Assembly: GCA_963828405.1 (NCBI GenBank)
Contig: CAWHEG010000029.1
Location: 87,296-151,295, forward strand
Direction: 5' to 3'
DNA from: JANMJD01 sp963828405
GTDB taxonomy: Bacteria; Actinomycetota; Acidimicrobiia; Acidimicrobiales; Ilumatobacteraceae
Length of the DNA stretch: 64,000 nucleotides
Shown in pieces: positions 8,067 through 16,540 of this stretch. The notes beneath the pieces were generated by a model. The model did no database searches and had not been told where the DNA came from. It saw only the letters and a list, made by a program, of their open reading frames with translations. Made by a program: the position numbers and the translations under genes. Numbering within the stretch: the first letter of the stretch is position 1; every line of letters starts with the position of its first letter.

Positions 8067-8708
8067 GTGAGTCCGCTCGAAGCACTTGCCCAGGACCCGG
8101 CCCAGCTACGTAGTGAGCCGATCATCGAGATCACTCCCGAGGCGTTGGGGAAGCTCGTCGAGCTGCGCGCCGACGAACCCGAGGCCGAACGCATGGGCCT
8201 GCGGCTCGAGGTCATCTCGGCGGCCGGTCAGGACTTCCGCTACGACCTGTCGTTCGACGTCGTGACCAAGGCGGCGTTCACCGACGAGGTCCGCACCCAC
8301 GGCGTGCTCAAGGTGATCATCCCGGCCAAGGACCTCGACAGCCTGCGGGGCGCCACGCTCGACTACGCCGACGCCACCGGGCTGATCCTGCGCAACCCCA
8401 ACAAGCCCGCCGCCGTCCGCCCCGAGGGTCTGATCGATGGCGACGACGTCTCGGCCGAGATCGAGACGATCATCTCCACCGAGGTCAACCCGGCGTTGGC
8501 CGCCCACGGCGGCTTCGTCAGCTACGTCGGTCACGACGGCGAGGGCACGGCCTACATGACCATGGGCGGCGGCTGCCACGGCTGCTCGATGAGCCGGATG
8601 ACGATGCTCGAAGGCGTGCAGACGACGATCGTCGACCAGGTCGACGGCATCGTGCGCGTCGCCGACATCACCGACCACACCACCGGCGACAACCCGTTCT
8701 ACTCCTGA
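8067..8708 (+). CDS. NfuA-like Fe-S cluster carrier protein
   Basis: A 213-aa two-domain protein. Residues ~15-105 resemble the A-type (IscA/HesB) scaffold fold (IIEITPEALGKLVELRADEP, then LRNPNKPA) but lack its three cysteines, as in E. coli NfuA. Residues ~120-205 are a NifU C-terminal domain with IETIISTEVNPALAAHGGFV and the cluster-binding GGGCHGCSMSRMT, whose CxxC is intact. It would hold and deliver [4Fe-4S] clusters to target enzymes in the cytoplasm. The start is the GTG at 8067, supported by a TAGCGT element seven bases upstream; the long open frame further upstream is an antisense shadow. It is divergent from the TIGR03083 gene. Confidence 0.88.
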   Translation: MSPLEALAQDPAQLRSEPIIEITPEALGKLVELRADEPEAERMGLRLEVISAAGQDFRYDLSFDVVTKAAFTDEVRTHGVLKVIIPAKDLDSLRGATLDYADATGLILRNPNKPAAVRPEGLIDGDDVSAEIETIISTEVNPALAAHGGFVSYVGHDGEGTAYMTMGGGCHGCSMSRMTMLEGVQTTIVDQVDGIVRVADITDHTTGDNPFYS

Positions 8709-8777
8709 ACCGGCCGGGAGCTCTCGCAGGCGGTTGCTCTCCGCCCGCCCGGAGAGCACGGCGCCGAGCGCGGCGCG

Positions 8778-8783
8778 TAGCGT
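8778..8783 (+). promoter_or_regulatory. Candidate -10 element of the TIGR03083-family gene at 8791
   Basis: TAGCGT ends seven bases before the ATG at 8791. It is the same hexamer as at 8054, 15492 and 21578. Confidence 0.45.
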
Positions 8784-8790
8784 GGGACCG

Positions 8791-9486
8791 ATGACGGACC
8801 ACCCGCCGCCCTCGATCGCCCAGCTCTACCGCGCCGCGCAAGCGAGCTGTTCGGTGCTGTTGCGCAGCCTCACCGCCGCCGACCTCGCCCGGCCGGTCCC
8901 GGCGCTGCCCGGATGGACGGTGCGCGACACGGTGTCGCACCTCGTCGGCGTCACCGACGACGCGATCAACGGCCGGATGGAGGGCGCCCCGGGCGAGGCG
9001 TGGACCGCCGCCCAGCTCGCCCGTTGGCACGACGCCGGCGTCGTCGATCTCCTCGACCAGTGGGACGCCCAGGCCGCCGCCTTCGCCGATGCCATCGAAG
9101 CCATCGGCGAGAGCCGCCCGCCGATCGACTGCCATGCCCACGAGCAGGACATCCGCGCAGCGCTCGGTCGCCCGGGCAACCGCGACCACGCCGTCATCGA
9201 TGTCGCCTCGGCGGCGATGATCGCCGGAGTCCGAGCGGGCCGGCCGCTCGTCGTCGAACTGCAGGACGGGACCGTGCGCAGGGGCGGGGCGAGGGACACC
9301 GGCGTCGACGCCGCCCCGTGCGAGCCGCTCGTGCTGCGCGGGGTGACGGCGTTCGAGATCTTCCGGTCGCGCCTCGGGCGCCGCAGCCGGGCCCAGGTCG
9401 AGGCCTACGACTGGAGCGACGACCCCGCCGACGTGCTCGCCGGCTGGTTCGTCTTCGGGCCGGCGGCGACCGCGGTCATCGAATAG
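8791..9486 (+). CDS. TIGR03083/maleylpyruvate isomerase-type metal-binding protein
   Basis: The third family member of the region, 231 aa. LPGWTVRDTVSHLVGVTDDA at about residues 39-58 is the first metal-binding helix, and IDCHAHEQDIRAALG near residue 120 is the second. The C-terminal domain ends WSDDPADVLAGWFVFGPAA, which resembles the nucleotide-like or SCP2-type tail (compare ADVVLRG in relatives). The substrate is unknown and likely thiol-linked. The start at 8791 is favoured over an in-frame ATG at 8734 because the TAGCGT element lies between them and the extra residues are not conserved. Kynureninase follows 29 bases downstream but has its own -10-like element. Confidence 0.8.
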   Translation: MTDHPPPSIAQLYRAAQASCSVLLRSLTAADLARPVPALPGWTVRDTVSHLVGVTDDAINGRMEGAPGEAWTAAQLARWHDAGVVDLLDQWDAQAAAFADAIEAIGESRPPIDCHAHEQDIRAALGRPGNRDHAVIDVASAAMIAGVRAGRPLVVELQDGTVRRGGARDTGVDAAPCEPLVLRGVTAFEIFRSRLGRRSRAQVEAYDWSDDPADVLAGWFVFGPAATAVIE

Positions 9487-9503
9487 GCCGCAGCGGAGCG
9501 GCG

Positions 9504-9509
9504 TACATT
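9504..9509 (+). promoter_or_regulatory. Candidate -10 element of the kynureninase gene
   Basis: TACATT ends six bases before the ATG at 9516. It matches four of six consensus positions. Confidence 0.45.
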
Positions 9510-9515
9510 GCCCGG

Positions 9516-10637
9516 ATGCAGCGGCGCATCTACCTCGACGGCAACTCGCTCGGCCCTCCGAGCGACGACATGGGTCGCCGCCTCGCCGAGTTCGTCGACG
9601 AGCAGTGGCGCGCCGACCTGATCGGCGGGTGGACCGACGACGGCTGGTGGGATCTGCCGGTCACGGTGGGGGACCGGATCGCCCGGCTGCTGGGTGCCGC
9701 CCCCGGCCAGGTCGTCGTCGCCGACACCACCACGGTCCTGCTGCACAAGGCGCTCGTCGCCGCATTGGCGCTGCGGCCCGGCCGCCCGTGGATCGTCACC
9801 CACACCGGCAACTTCCCGACCGATCGGCACGTGCTCGACGGCGTGGCCGCCCGGTACGGTGCCCGGATCGAGGCGGTCCCCGCCGGCGAGATGACGTCCG
9901 CGGTGTGCGCGGGTACGGCGCTCGTCTACGCCACCCATGTCGACTTCCGCAGCGCCGAACGGCTCGATCTGGCAACGCTCGCCGCGGCCGCCCATGACCA
10001 CGGCGCCGTCGTGGTCATCGACCTGTCCCACTCGGTCGGCGCGATGGATCTGCACCTCGATGGCGACGGCATCGACCTCGCCGTGGGCTGCACCTACAAG
10101 TACCTCAACGGGGGGCCCGGGTCGCCGGCCTTCCTGTACGCCGCCGGGCGGCACCACGAGCAGCTCGTCAACGGTGTCCCGGGATGGACGGGCGACGCCG
10201 ACCCGTTCGCCATGGCCGAGCTCCACCGCCCGGCCCTCGGCATCCGCCGGATGCTCAGCGGCACACCGCCGGTGATCGCCCTCCACGCTCTCGGGATCGC
10301 CCTGGACCGTTTCGAGGGGGTTGATCCGGCCGATCTTCGGCGGCACAGCGTGGCGCTCACCGAACGATTCATCGAGCTCACCGACCGGCGACTCGCCCGC
10401 TTCGGCCTGGTGGTCGCCAGCCCGCGCCGGTCCGACCGGCGTGGCAGCCACGTCTCATTGGCCCATCCCTCGGCCCGGGCGATCGTCGAGGCGGCGATCG
10501 CCGCCGGGGTGATCGGTGACTTCCGCGAGCCGAACCTGTGCCGCTTCGGCTTCGCCCCCCTCCACCTGACGATCGGCGACGTCGACGAGGCCGTCGACCG
10601 CCTCGTTTCGGTGATGGAGACGCTGGCCGGACCGTGA
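9516..10637 (+). CDS. kynU: Kynureninase (PLP-dependent)
   Basis: Cleaves L-kynurenine or 3-hydroxykynurenine to anthranilate or 3-hydroxyanthranilate and alanine. The 373-aa fold-type I protein starts with YLDGNSLGPPSDDM, the kynureninase N-terminal signature. It continues with VVVADTTTVLLHKAL (phosphate-binding loop), VVVIDLSHSVGAMDL with the PLP-pyridine Asp, and GCTYKYLNGGPGSPAFLY with the Schiff-base Lys. The end has GDFREPNLCRFGFAPLHLT, the substrate-carboxylate Arg region. It is slightly shorter than the usual ~410 aa. No other tryptophan-degradation genes are nearby, so whether it serves catabolism or NAD synthesis cannot be told. TACATT lies six bases before the ATG. Confidence 0.9.
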   Translation: MQRRIYLDGNSLGPPSDDMGRRLAEFVDEQWRADLIGGWTDDGWWDLPVTVGDRIARLLGAAPGQVVVADTTTVLLHKALVAALALRPGRPWIVTHTGNFPTDRHVLDGVAARYGARIEAVPAGEMTSAVCAGTALVYATHVDFRSAERLDLATLAAAAHDHGAVVVIDLSHSVGAMDLHLDGDGIDLAVGCTYKYLNGGPGSPAFLYAAGRHHEQLVNGVPGWTGDADPFAMAELHRPALGIRRMLSGTPPVIALHALGIALDRFEGVDPADLRRHSVALTERFIELTDRRLARFGLVVASPRRSDRRGSHVSLAHPSARAIVEAAIAAGVIGDFREPNLCRFGFAPLHLTIGDVDEAVDRLVSVMETLAGP

Positions 10638-10664
10638 GGGTGCCCGGCCGATCCCGAGCCGCGC

Positions 10665-12632
10665 TCAGTTCACCCAGCCGACCACCTCGGCGGCGATGTG
10701 CACCGAACCGAAGGCGTTGAACATCTGGACGGTGCCGCCCGGCCCGACCGGGGCGAGCACGAGGTTCGACCGGCGGTCGCCGGTTCCCCAGTTGAGGTTG
10801 GAGGTCTCCGGTCGGGCACCTCCCGGCCAGACGGTGAGGTAGCTCCACGCATCGCCGTCGATCACCGTCGTGTTGAGGAACACGGCCTTGGCGCCGGCGG
10901 GCGCCGCCCCGCCGCCGGTGACCGTCACGGCCCGCGTCTCGCCGGGCCCGAAGGCCGCGCCGCCCAACCCGCGTTGGGTGTCGATCACCCGCGCCGCGCC
11001 GATCGGCGTGACGAGCCCGCCCACGGCCCCGGTCGCCGTGTAGTAGCCCACGACATCGACGAGCATGTGGTGGGTGCCCCGCTCGTTGAACAGCGACCAG
11101 CCGCCGGAGACACCCGGCGGCACGGTGGCCAGGTTCGGGCGCACCGACCCCGGGGCGACGTTGAGCACCGAGGTCTCCTGGCGGGGGGTGCCCGCCGGCC
11201 ACACCGTCACGAAGGTCTGGGAGTCCGGCCCGACACCGGTGACCGTGGCGACCACGGCGCTCACGCCGGCCGGAATCCCGGGCCGCCCGGACACCTTGAG
11301 CTCGCGGGTGGTGCCGGTGGTGAACGGCGTGGCGGGCCCGCCGATGCCGTTGCGGGTGTCGAGGAACCGCTCCGGCGCCTGGGCGACCAGTCGGCTGCCG
11401 GTCTGGCCCGGCTGGCCCTCGTCGTACCAGCCGAGCACGTCGACCACCAGGTGGGCGTCGCCGTAGGAGACGTTGTCGACCCGCACCCGGCCGCCGACCC
11501 CCACCTTGGCGATCACGAGGTTGGGGCTGTCCTCGCCGGCCCGCCAGTAGACCTGGGTGCTCGACGGCGAAACGCCGAACGACGACTGGTCGTCGAACGG
11601 GTCGGTACGCGCCGGCTTGGGGAACAGCTTGAGGCTCCCGCCCGTCTGGCCGCCCGTGACCGTGACGTTGAGCAGCACCGCCCCGACGCCCAGCCGCGGC
11701 ACGCCACCCACGCCGGCGACCACGAACTGGTGGTTCTCGAAGCTCTCGGCGCGCGTCGTGGGGTCGGGATCGCTGTTGCGCCCGTCGCCCGGGTGGACGG
11801 CCCCGGCGATCCCCAGGGCCTTGCGGGTGTCGACGGTCCGTGTCGGCGGCAACGGGTGGAAGGCGCCGGGCGCATCGGCGACGGCACCGGTGAACCTGCA
11901 GTTGTCGATGCCGAAGCACGGCACGTCGAGGTCGATCTCGGTCGGCGTGTCGCCGCTGACGTCGACGAACCCGACCGCCTCCGTCCCGGTCGCCGAATCG
12001 GCGATGAAGGCGAGGTAGCTGCCGTTCCACAGCGGCCCGCTGACCAGCCGATCGCCGCGGCTCACACCCGACGAGAAGGCGTCGATCGCGTAGCCCGTCG
12101 AGGACAGCGGTTGGCCGGTGATCTGGAAGATGTCGAGGTGCAACCGGCCCTCGCCGACGGGTGTCCGGGAGAGGATCCGGGCCGTGAAGTGGCCCGTGTC
12201 GGGTTGGCCGGCGACGGGGAAGCGAAGCTGTCCGATGTTCTGCGACGACGGCGAGGGCGAGATCCGCACGGCGATCGCGCCGTCGTCGAGGGCGGCGTCG
12301 TAGGGCTTGGTGGGAGAGTGGGAGTACGCCTCCATCCGGATCTGGTTGGCCGTGCACGCCGAGTTGATCCGCACCGGGTTGGGCATGATCGGGTTGCGCG
12401 GGTCGAGGGCGGTCGGGTACTCGAAGTACTGGCTGTAGTTGCTTCCGGCGGAGCCCGAGCGGCAGACGGAGTCCCAGCCGATGCCGTAGTTGCCGGCCGG
12501 GAATCCCCAGGTGATCGACATCGACGTGGCCGCGTGGGCCGCCGGAGCGGGCAGCACGACGGCGCCCCCCGCCCCCGCGGCGAGGAGCACGGCGGCCAGC
12601 GATCGGAGCGTTCGAGAGCGTGTCGGACCCAT
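10665..12632 (-). CDS. Secreted protein with three DTR/VVGWY-type beta modules
   Basis: A 655-aa exported protein. A Sec signal peptide (RSRTLRSLAAVLLAAGAGG, cleavage likely after PAPAAHA) is followed by a ~240-aa unique region with several cysteines. Three ~120-aa modules follow. Each opens with a [VLI]DT[RQ] motif (TRTVDTRKALG, ERFLDTRNGIGG, ARVIDTQRGLGG), has LNVTVTGG/ATVTGV-type strands and a VWPAGT/VWPGGA turn, and closes in VVDVLGWY, LVDVVGYY or AAEVVGWV. Such modules recur in secreted proteins of Acidimicrobiia and other actinobacteria; their ligand is unknown. The start has a good GGAGG eight bases upstream, unlike most genes here. No membrane anchor is visible, so it is probably released or cell-wall associated. 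Confidence 0.75.
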   Translation of the reverse strand: MGPTRSRTLRSLAAVLLAAGAGGAVVLPAPAAHAATSMSITWGFPAGNYGIGWDSVCRSGSAGSNYSQYFEYPTALDPRNPIMPNPVRINSACTANQIRMEAYSHSPTKPYDAALDDGAIAVRISPSPSSQNIGQLRFPVAGQPDTGHFTARILSRTPVGEGRLHLDIFQITGQPLSSTGYAIDAFSSGVSRGDRLVSGPLWNGSYLAFIADSATGTEAVGFVDVSGDTPTEIDLDVPCFGIDNCRFTGAVADAPGAFHPLPPTRTVDTRKALGIAGAVHPGDGRNSDPDPTTRAESFENHQFVVAGVGGVPRLGVGAVLLNVTVTGGQTGGSLKLFPKPARTDPFDDQSSFGVSPSSTQVYWRAGEDSPNLVIAKVGVGGRVRVDNVSYGDAHLVVDVLGWYDEGQPGQTGSRLVAQAPERFLDTRNGIGGPATPFTTGTTRELKVSGRPGIPAGVSAVVATVTGVGPDSQTFVTVWPAGTPRQETSVLNVAPGSVRPNLATVPPGVSGGWSLFNERGTHHMLVDVVGYYTATGAVGGLVTPIGAARVIDTQRGLGGAAFGPGETRAVTVTGGGAAPAGAKAVFLNTTVIDGDAWSYLTVWPGGARPETSNLNWGTGDRRSNLVLAPVGPGGTVQMFNAFGSVHIAAEVVGWVN

Positions 12633-12718
12633 GCTGTAGACCTCCGGCGCCCGCGGGGTGAGCCGCTGACGATACCGGACGACGCCGGATCGGGGGCTGC
12701 GGGCGCCCGCCCGGGCAG

Positions 12719-13544
12719 TCAGCGGCCGAGGAGCCGGGTGACGACGTGGTCGTGGAGCAGACCGTTGGACGACACCGCCGAGTCGGACTCGTAGGTGCGC
12801 TCCCCCAGGCGGTCGGTGAACCTGCCGCCGGCCTCCTCGACGATGATCTGCACGGCGGCGAGGTCGTAGGGCTGGACACCGATGGCGTCGACGGCCACGT
12901 CGACCGCACCCTCGGCGACGAGCATGTGCTGCCAGAAGTCCCCGAATCCGCGCGCCCGGTACGAGGCCTGCTGGAGGGCGACCAGTTCACCGGTCAGCCC
13001 GACGTGGTCCCAGCCGGCGCTGAACGTCACGCACACCTGGGCGTCGGCCAGGTCGTCGACCTCCGAGACGTGGAGCCGGACGGGCGCCGGGACCTCGATC
13101 GAGGGATGCAGGGGGGTGACGAACGCGCCAGCGATCGCGCGCCGCCCACCACCGCCGGGCGAGGGCCGGGGCCGACACGACACCGACGACGACCTCGCCG
13201 CCACAGGTCAGGGCGATCAGCGTGGCCCAGACGGGGATGCCGCGCACGAAGTTGGAGGTGCCGTCGATCGGATCGACGACCCACTGCCATGCCGAACCAC
13301 GGTCCCCGGTCCTGCCGTGCTCCTCGCCGTAGAGCCCGTGCTCGGGGCGGGCTTCGGCGAGGTGCACCGAGATCGCCGTCTCCGCCCCCCGGTCGGCCTC
13401 GGTGACCTCGCTGCGATCGGCCTTGCGGTCGATCGTGAACGCCCGCGCCTCGTAGCGGTGGAGGGTCTGGGCGTCGGCCAGATCGGCCAGGTCGAGGGCC
13501 AGCCTCAGCTCGGCGTCGAGGTCGGTTCCCTGGGGGAGCCTCAT
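12719..13544 (-). CDS. Inositol monophosphatase / HisN-type histidinol-phosphatase family, frameshifted
   Basis: A Mg2+-dependent sugar-phosphatase-fold enzyme. The first half contains LYGEEHG (metal Glu) and WVVDPIDGTSNFVRG (the DPIDGT metal motif); the second half contains VTFSAGWDH and GVQPYDLAAVQIIVEEAGG (the C-terminal metal Asp motif). The two halves are in different frames, joined around 13125-13147 where one base appears to be extra in a GCGCGCG-like run. The restored product is about 274 aa, the normal family length. The ATG at 13544 overlaps the dxs stop by four bases, so it is coupled to dxs. The PYDLAA form resembles HisN histidinol-phosphatases and inositol phosphatases alike; I cannot choose between them. 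Confidence 0.82.
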
Positions 13545-15487
13545 CGGGCGGGGATCGGGCGGCCGACGACACGGCGGACACCCTCGGCGATGCCGTCGGC
13601 GTCGAGGCCGTGGACGGCCAGGATGCGGTCGGCCTTGCCGTGGGGGACGAAGCGGGTGGGGAGCCCGAGCACCTCGACCATCGGCCGGGCGCCGGGCAGG
13701 TGGGCGAGCGAGTCCTCGATCGTCATCCCGATGCCGCCGTCGCGGATGCCGTCCTCGACGGTGAGCACGTGGGTGTGGCGGGCGGCGTCGGCGAGCATCT
13801 CGGTGTCGAGGGGGGCGCAGCACCGCACGTCCCAGACGGTCACCTCGTGTCCCTCGGCGGCGAGCACCGCGGCGGCCTTCTCGGCGAACGAGACGAGCTT
13901 GCCGATGGCCAGGATGCACACCCGGCCGCCCGTCGACTCGGCGGCGCTGCGCAGCTTGCGGGCCCGAAGCCCCTGGCCCACCTCGTCCTCGGGAACCTGA
14001 TGGGCCTGGCCGCGGGCATAGCGGATGGCGACCGGACCGTCGTCGGCGAGTGAGACGGCGTCGTGGAGCATCTGCTGGAGCTCCTGGGCCGACGACGGGG
14101 CGAGCACGCGCATCCCCGGCACCTTCGAGAGCAGGGCCATGTCGTACACGCCGTGATGGCTGGAGCCGTCGTCGCCGGTGACGCCGGCCCGGTCGAGGCA
14201 GAACACGACCGGCAACCGGTGGAGCGCCACGTCGTAGACCACCTGGTCCCACGCCCTCGACATGAACGTGGAGTAGATCGCCACGATCGGGCGCAGCCCT
14301 CCCATCGCCATGCCCGCCGCACCGGTGACGGCGTGCTGTTCGGCGATGCCGACGTCGAAGAACCGTTCGGGGAAGCGGGCCTGGAAGGGGAGCAGCCCGG
14401 TCGGTCCGGGCATCGCCGCGGTGATCGCCACGATCCGCTCGTCCTGCTCGGCCTCCTTGATGATCGCGTCGGCGAAGGCCTGGGTGTAACCGGTCGGCAC
14501 CGCCTTGGGCGGCCCGACGGCCGGGTCGAACACCGGCGCGTCATGGAGGTTCTTCTCGTCGTCGTCCTCCGCCGGTGGGTAGCCACGACCCTTCTGGGTG
14601 AGGGCGTGCACGACGATCGGGCCCTCGGAGGACAGCTCGATGGCGTTGCGCAGGGCGTGTTCGAGCTCCTCGATGTCGTGACCGTCGATCGGCCCGACGT
14701 ACTTCACGCCGAGGGCTTCGAAGAACGACGGCGGTTGCAGGAACTCGCGCACCGCCGCCTTGAACGCCTCCATCCCCCGCTCGGCCTGGTGGCCGACCAC
14801 CGGCAGGTCGCGCAGGAACCCCTCGATGCGTCGTTGGCGGCGGACGTAGACGGGGTTCATCCGGATGTTGGCAAAGCCGTGGGAGAGCCGGTCGGCCAAC
14901 CGGTCGGCAGCCGCCGTCTTGTTGTCGGTGAGGTTGGAGATCGTCGGCGCGTACGACCGGCCGTTGTCGTTGAGCACGATGATCACCCGTTGACGGGAGT
15001 GCCCGATGTTGTTCAGCGCCTCGTACGCCATGCCGCCGGTCAGCGAACCGTCGCCGATGACGGCGACGATGTGACGCCGGGGACCGGTGCCACGGTCGCG
15101 CGCCACGGCCATGCCGTAGGCGTACGAGAGGATCGTCGACGCGTGGCTGTTCTCGACGAAGTCGTGCTCGCTCTCCTCCCGGCTCGGGTAGCCCGACAGG
15201 CCACCCGCCTGGCGGAGGCGCTCGAAGCCGGTGGCTCTCCCGGTGACGATCTTGTGGACGTAGGCCTGGTGCCCGGTGTCCCACAGGATGGCGTCGGTCG
15301 GCGAGTCGAAGACCCGGTGGAGTGCCAGGGTGAGTTCGACCACGCCCAGGTTCGAGCCGAGGTGGCCGGCGTTCTCGGAGACGGCCTGCACGATGAAGTC
15401 GCGGATCTCGCCGGCGAGCTCGTCCAGCTCCCGACGGGAGAGTCCCCGCAGGTCGGCGGGACGGCGAATCGACTCCAGGACCATCAT
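13541..15487 (-). CDS. dxs: 1-deoxy-D-xylulose-5-phosphate synthase
   Basis: The first enzyme of the non-mevalonate isoprenoid pathway, condensing pyruvate and glyceraldehyde 3-phosphate with thiamine diphosphate; its product also feeds thiamine and pyridoxal synthesis. The 648-aa protein has GHLGSNLGVVELTLALH, DTGHQAYVHKIVTG and HASTILSYAYGMAVA. The ThDP/Mg site GDGSLTGGMAYEALNN ends in LNDNGRSYAPT. The transketolase-type second domain has DVGIAEQHAVTGAAGMA and CLDRAGVTGDDGSSHHG. Length and motifs are complete. A TAGCGT element lies 4 bases before the ATG at 15487 and 7 before an adjacent ATG at 15484, so either may be the real start. The inositol-phosphatase-like gene follows with an ATGA overlap. 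Confidence 0.96.
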   Translation of the reverse strand: MMVLESIRRPADLRGLSRRELDELAGEIRDFIVQAVSENAGHLGSNLGVVELTLALHRVFDSPTDAILWDTGHQAYVHKIVTGRATGFERLRQAGGLSGYPSREESEHDFVENSHASTILSYAYGMAVARDRGTGPRRHIVAVIGDGSLTGGMAYEALNNIGHSRQRVIIVLNDNGRSYAPTISNLTDNKTAAADRLADRLSHGFANIRMNPVYVRRQRRIEGFLRDLPVVGHQAERGMEAFKAAVREFLQPPSFFEALGVKYVGPIDGHDIEELEHALRNAIELSSEGPIVVHALTQKGRGYPPAEDDDEKNLHDAPVFDPAVGPPKAVPTGYTQAFADAIIKEAEQDERIVAITAAMPGPTGLLPFQARFPERFFDVGIAEQHAVTGAAGMAMGGLRPIVAIYSTFMSRAWDQVVYDVALHRLPVVFCLDRAGVTGDDGSSHHGVYDMALLSKVPGMRVLAPSSAQELQQMLHDAVSLADDGPVAIRYARGQAHQVPEDEVGQGLRARKLRSAAESTGGRVCILAIGKLVSFAEKAAAVLAAEGHEVTVWDVRCCAPLDTEMLADAARHTHVLTVEDGIRDGGIGMTIEDSLAHLPGARPMVEVLGLPTRFVPHGKADRILAVHGLDADGIAEGVRRVVGRPIPAR

Positions 15488-15491
15488 CGCC

Positions 15492-15497
15492 ACGCTA
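15492..15497 (-). promoter_or_regulatory. Candidate -10 element of dxs
   Basis: TAGCGT on the minus strand, 4 and 7 bases before two adjacent ATG codons. The pattern elsewhere (6-8 bases) favours the second ATG at 15484. Confidence 0.4.
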
Positions 15498-15564
15498 CCG
15501 GTGGGTGGGCCGGTGGATTCAGTCCCACCGCGTCGTCGGCAACGAAACCTCCACCGGCCCCCGT

Positions 15565-16398
15565 TCACGCTGCAGCGGGCGTCGTCGACCCGTCGAAGTG
15601 GTCGCCGGCGACCGAGCGCAGGCCGGCCACGACGCGCCGGCGCCGGTTGCGCACGGAGCGCTCGCACATGGCGAAGCTCCGGGCGAGGTCGAGCGTCGAC
15701 GAACCCGACACCCACTCGGCAGCGAAGCGCAGATCGTCGGCGTCCATCCCTGCTGCCTTGGCGTCACGGAGCAGCTCGATCACCACGGTGAGGGGCTCGG
15801 CCTCCTCGATCCGGGCGGGTTCGGCGCTGATCGGCCCATCGGACATCGGGATCTCGTCGGCGGAGCGCAGGCGGTGATCGCGCACGAAGGCGTGGTACTC
15901 GACGTCGCGCACGATGCCGGCGGCCACGTGACGCGGGCGGCGATCGATCGGGTACGTGCGAACGACGATCCAGGCGTGGGAGACGAGGTCGGCGAAGGCG
16001 ACCCGGCGACTGGTCGAGTAGCGACGGGCCCGGCGGGTGGCGACAGCGACGAGCGCGGGCAGCACCCGGTGGAACACGACCCGGGCGGCCAGTTCGTCGT
16101 GGGCGGCGAGCCCGACGACGGTGGCGAGGCGGGCGTCGGCGTCGTCGTCGGTGGGATTGCCGAACAGGCCCAAGACGTGGAGCAGATCGTCGAGACGGGC
16201 GTCCGGGCCGTGGGCGTAGCCGTCGATCGGCCATTCCGCGACCCGCCGATGGATGGTGGGGCGACGGTCGAGACGGCGCCACTCGGCCAGGAAGGGCTCG
16301 GCCAGGGGTGACCAGAACGTCGGGCGAGCGGGGTCGCCGTGGGTGACGAGCGGCGATCGGGGAGGGGAGAGGTGGTGGGGGAGGTCGGCGGTCTGCAT
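15565..16398 (-). CDS. Putative DNA-binding protein with sigma4-like HTH
   Basis: A 277-aa soluble protein I do not recognise by name. The middle (RRVAFADLVSHAWIVVRTYP) resembles the helical region 2 of sigma-like proteins. The C-terminus has STLDLARSFAMCERSVRNRR followed by RRVVAGLR, which reads as a sigma-70 region 4-like helix-turn-helix. No membrane segment or metal motif is visible. It could be a divergent sigma-like or transcription regulator. It is divergent from the FtsK/SpoIIIE gene, and the shared 142-base intergenic region holds two pairs of direct repeats, the nearest about 20 bases before its ATG at 16398. The start is the first ATG of the conserved frame. Confidence 0.55.
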   Translation of the reverse strand: MQTADLPHHLSPPRSPLVTHGDPARPTFWSPLAEPFLAEWRRLDRRPTIHRRVAEWPIDGYAHGPDARLDDLLHVLGLFGNPTDDDADARLATVVGLAAHDELAARVVFHRVLPALVAVATRRARRYSTSRRVAFADLVSHAWIVVRTYPIDRRPRHVAAGIVRDVEYHAFVRDHRLRSADEIPMSDGPISAEPARIEEAEPLTVVIELLRDAKAAGMDADDLRFAAEWVSGSSTLDLARSFAMCERSVRNRRRRVVAGLRSVAGDHFDGSTTPAAA

Positions 16399-16418
16399 GG
16401 AGCACAGCGTCCGGGTGG

Positions 16419-16484
16419 TGCTCACCGGGATGCTCACCGGAGGGCTCTCCCGACGGCGCTGGGTGCTCAAGATCCGCTCAAGAT
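16419..16484. promoter_or_regulatory. Paired direct repeats in a divergent intergenic region, possible operator
   Basis: TGCTCACCGG occurs at 16419-16428 and 16431-16440 (12-base period), and CTCAAGAT at 16466-16473 and 16477-16484 (11-base period). All four copies share GCTCA. The spacing of about one helical turn is what a protein binding one DNA face would use. No protein is proven to bind. Confidence 0.35.
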
Positions 16485-16540
16485 TGCCTGGTGAAGCCCC
16501 TGCGGTGCCGTCGTCGGCGCTTCCAAGCCCACCTGGGCGC

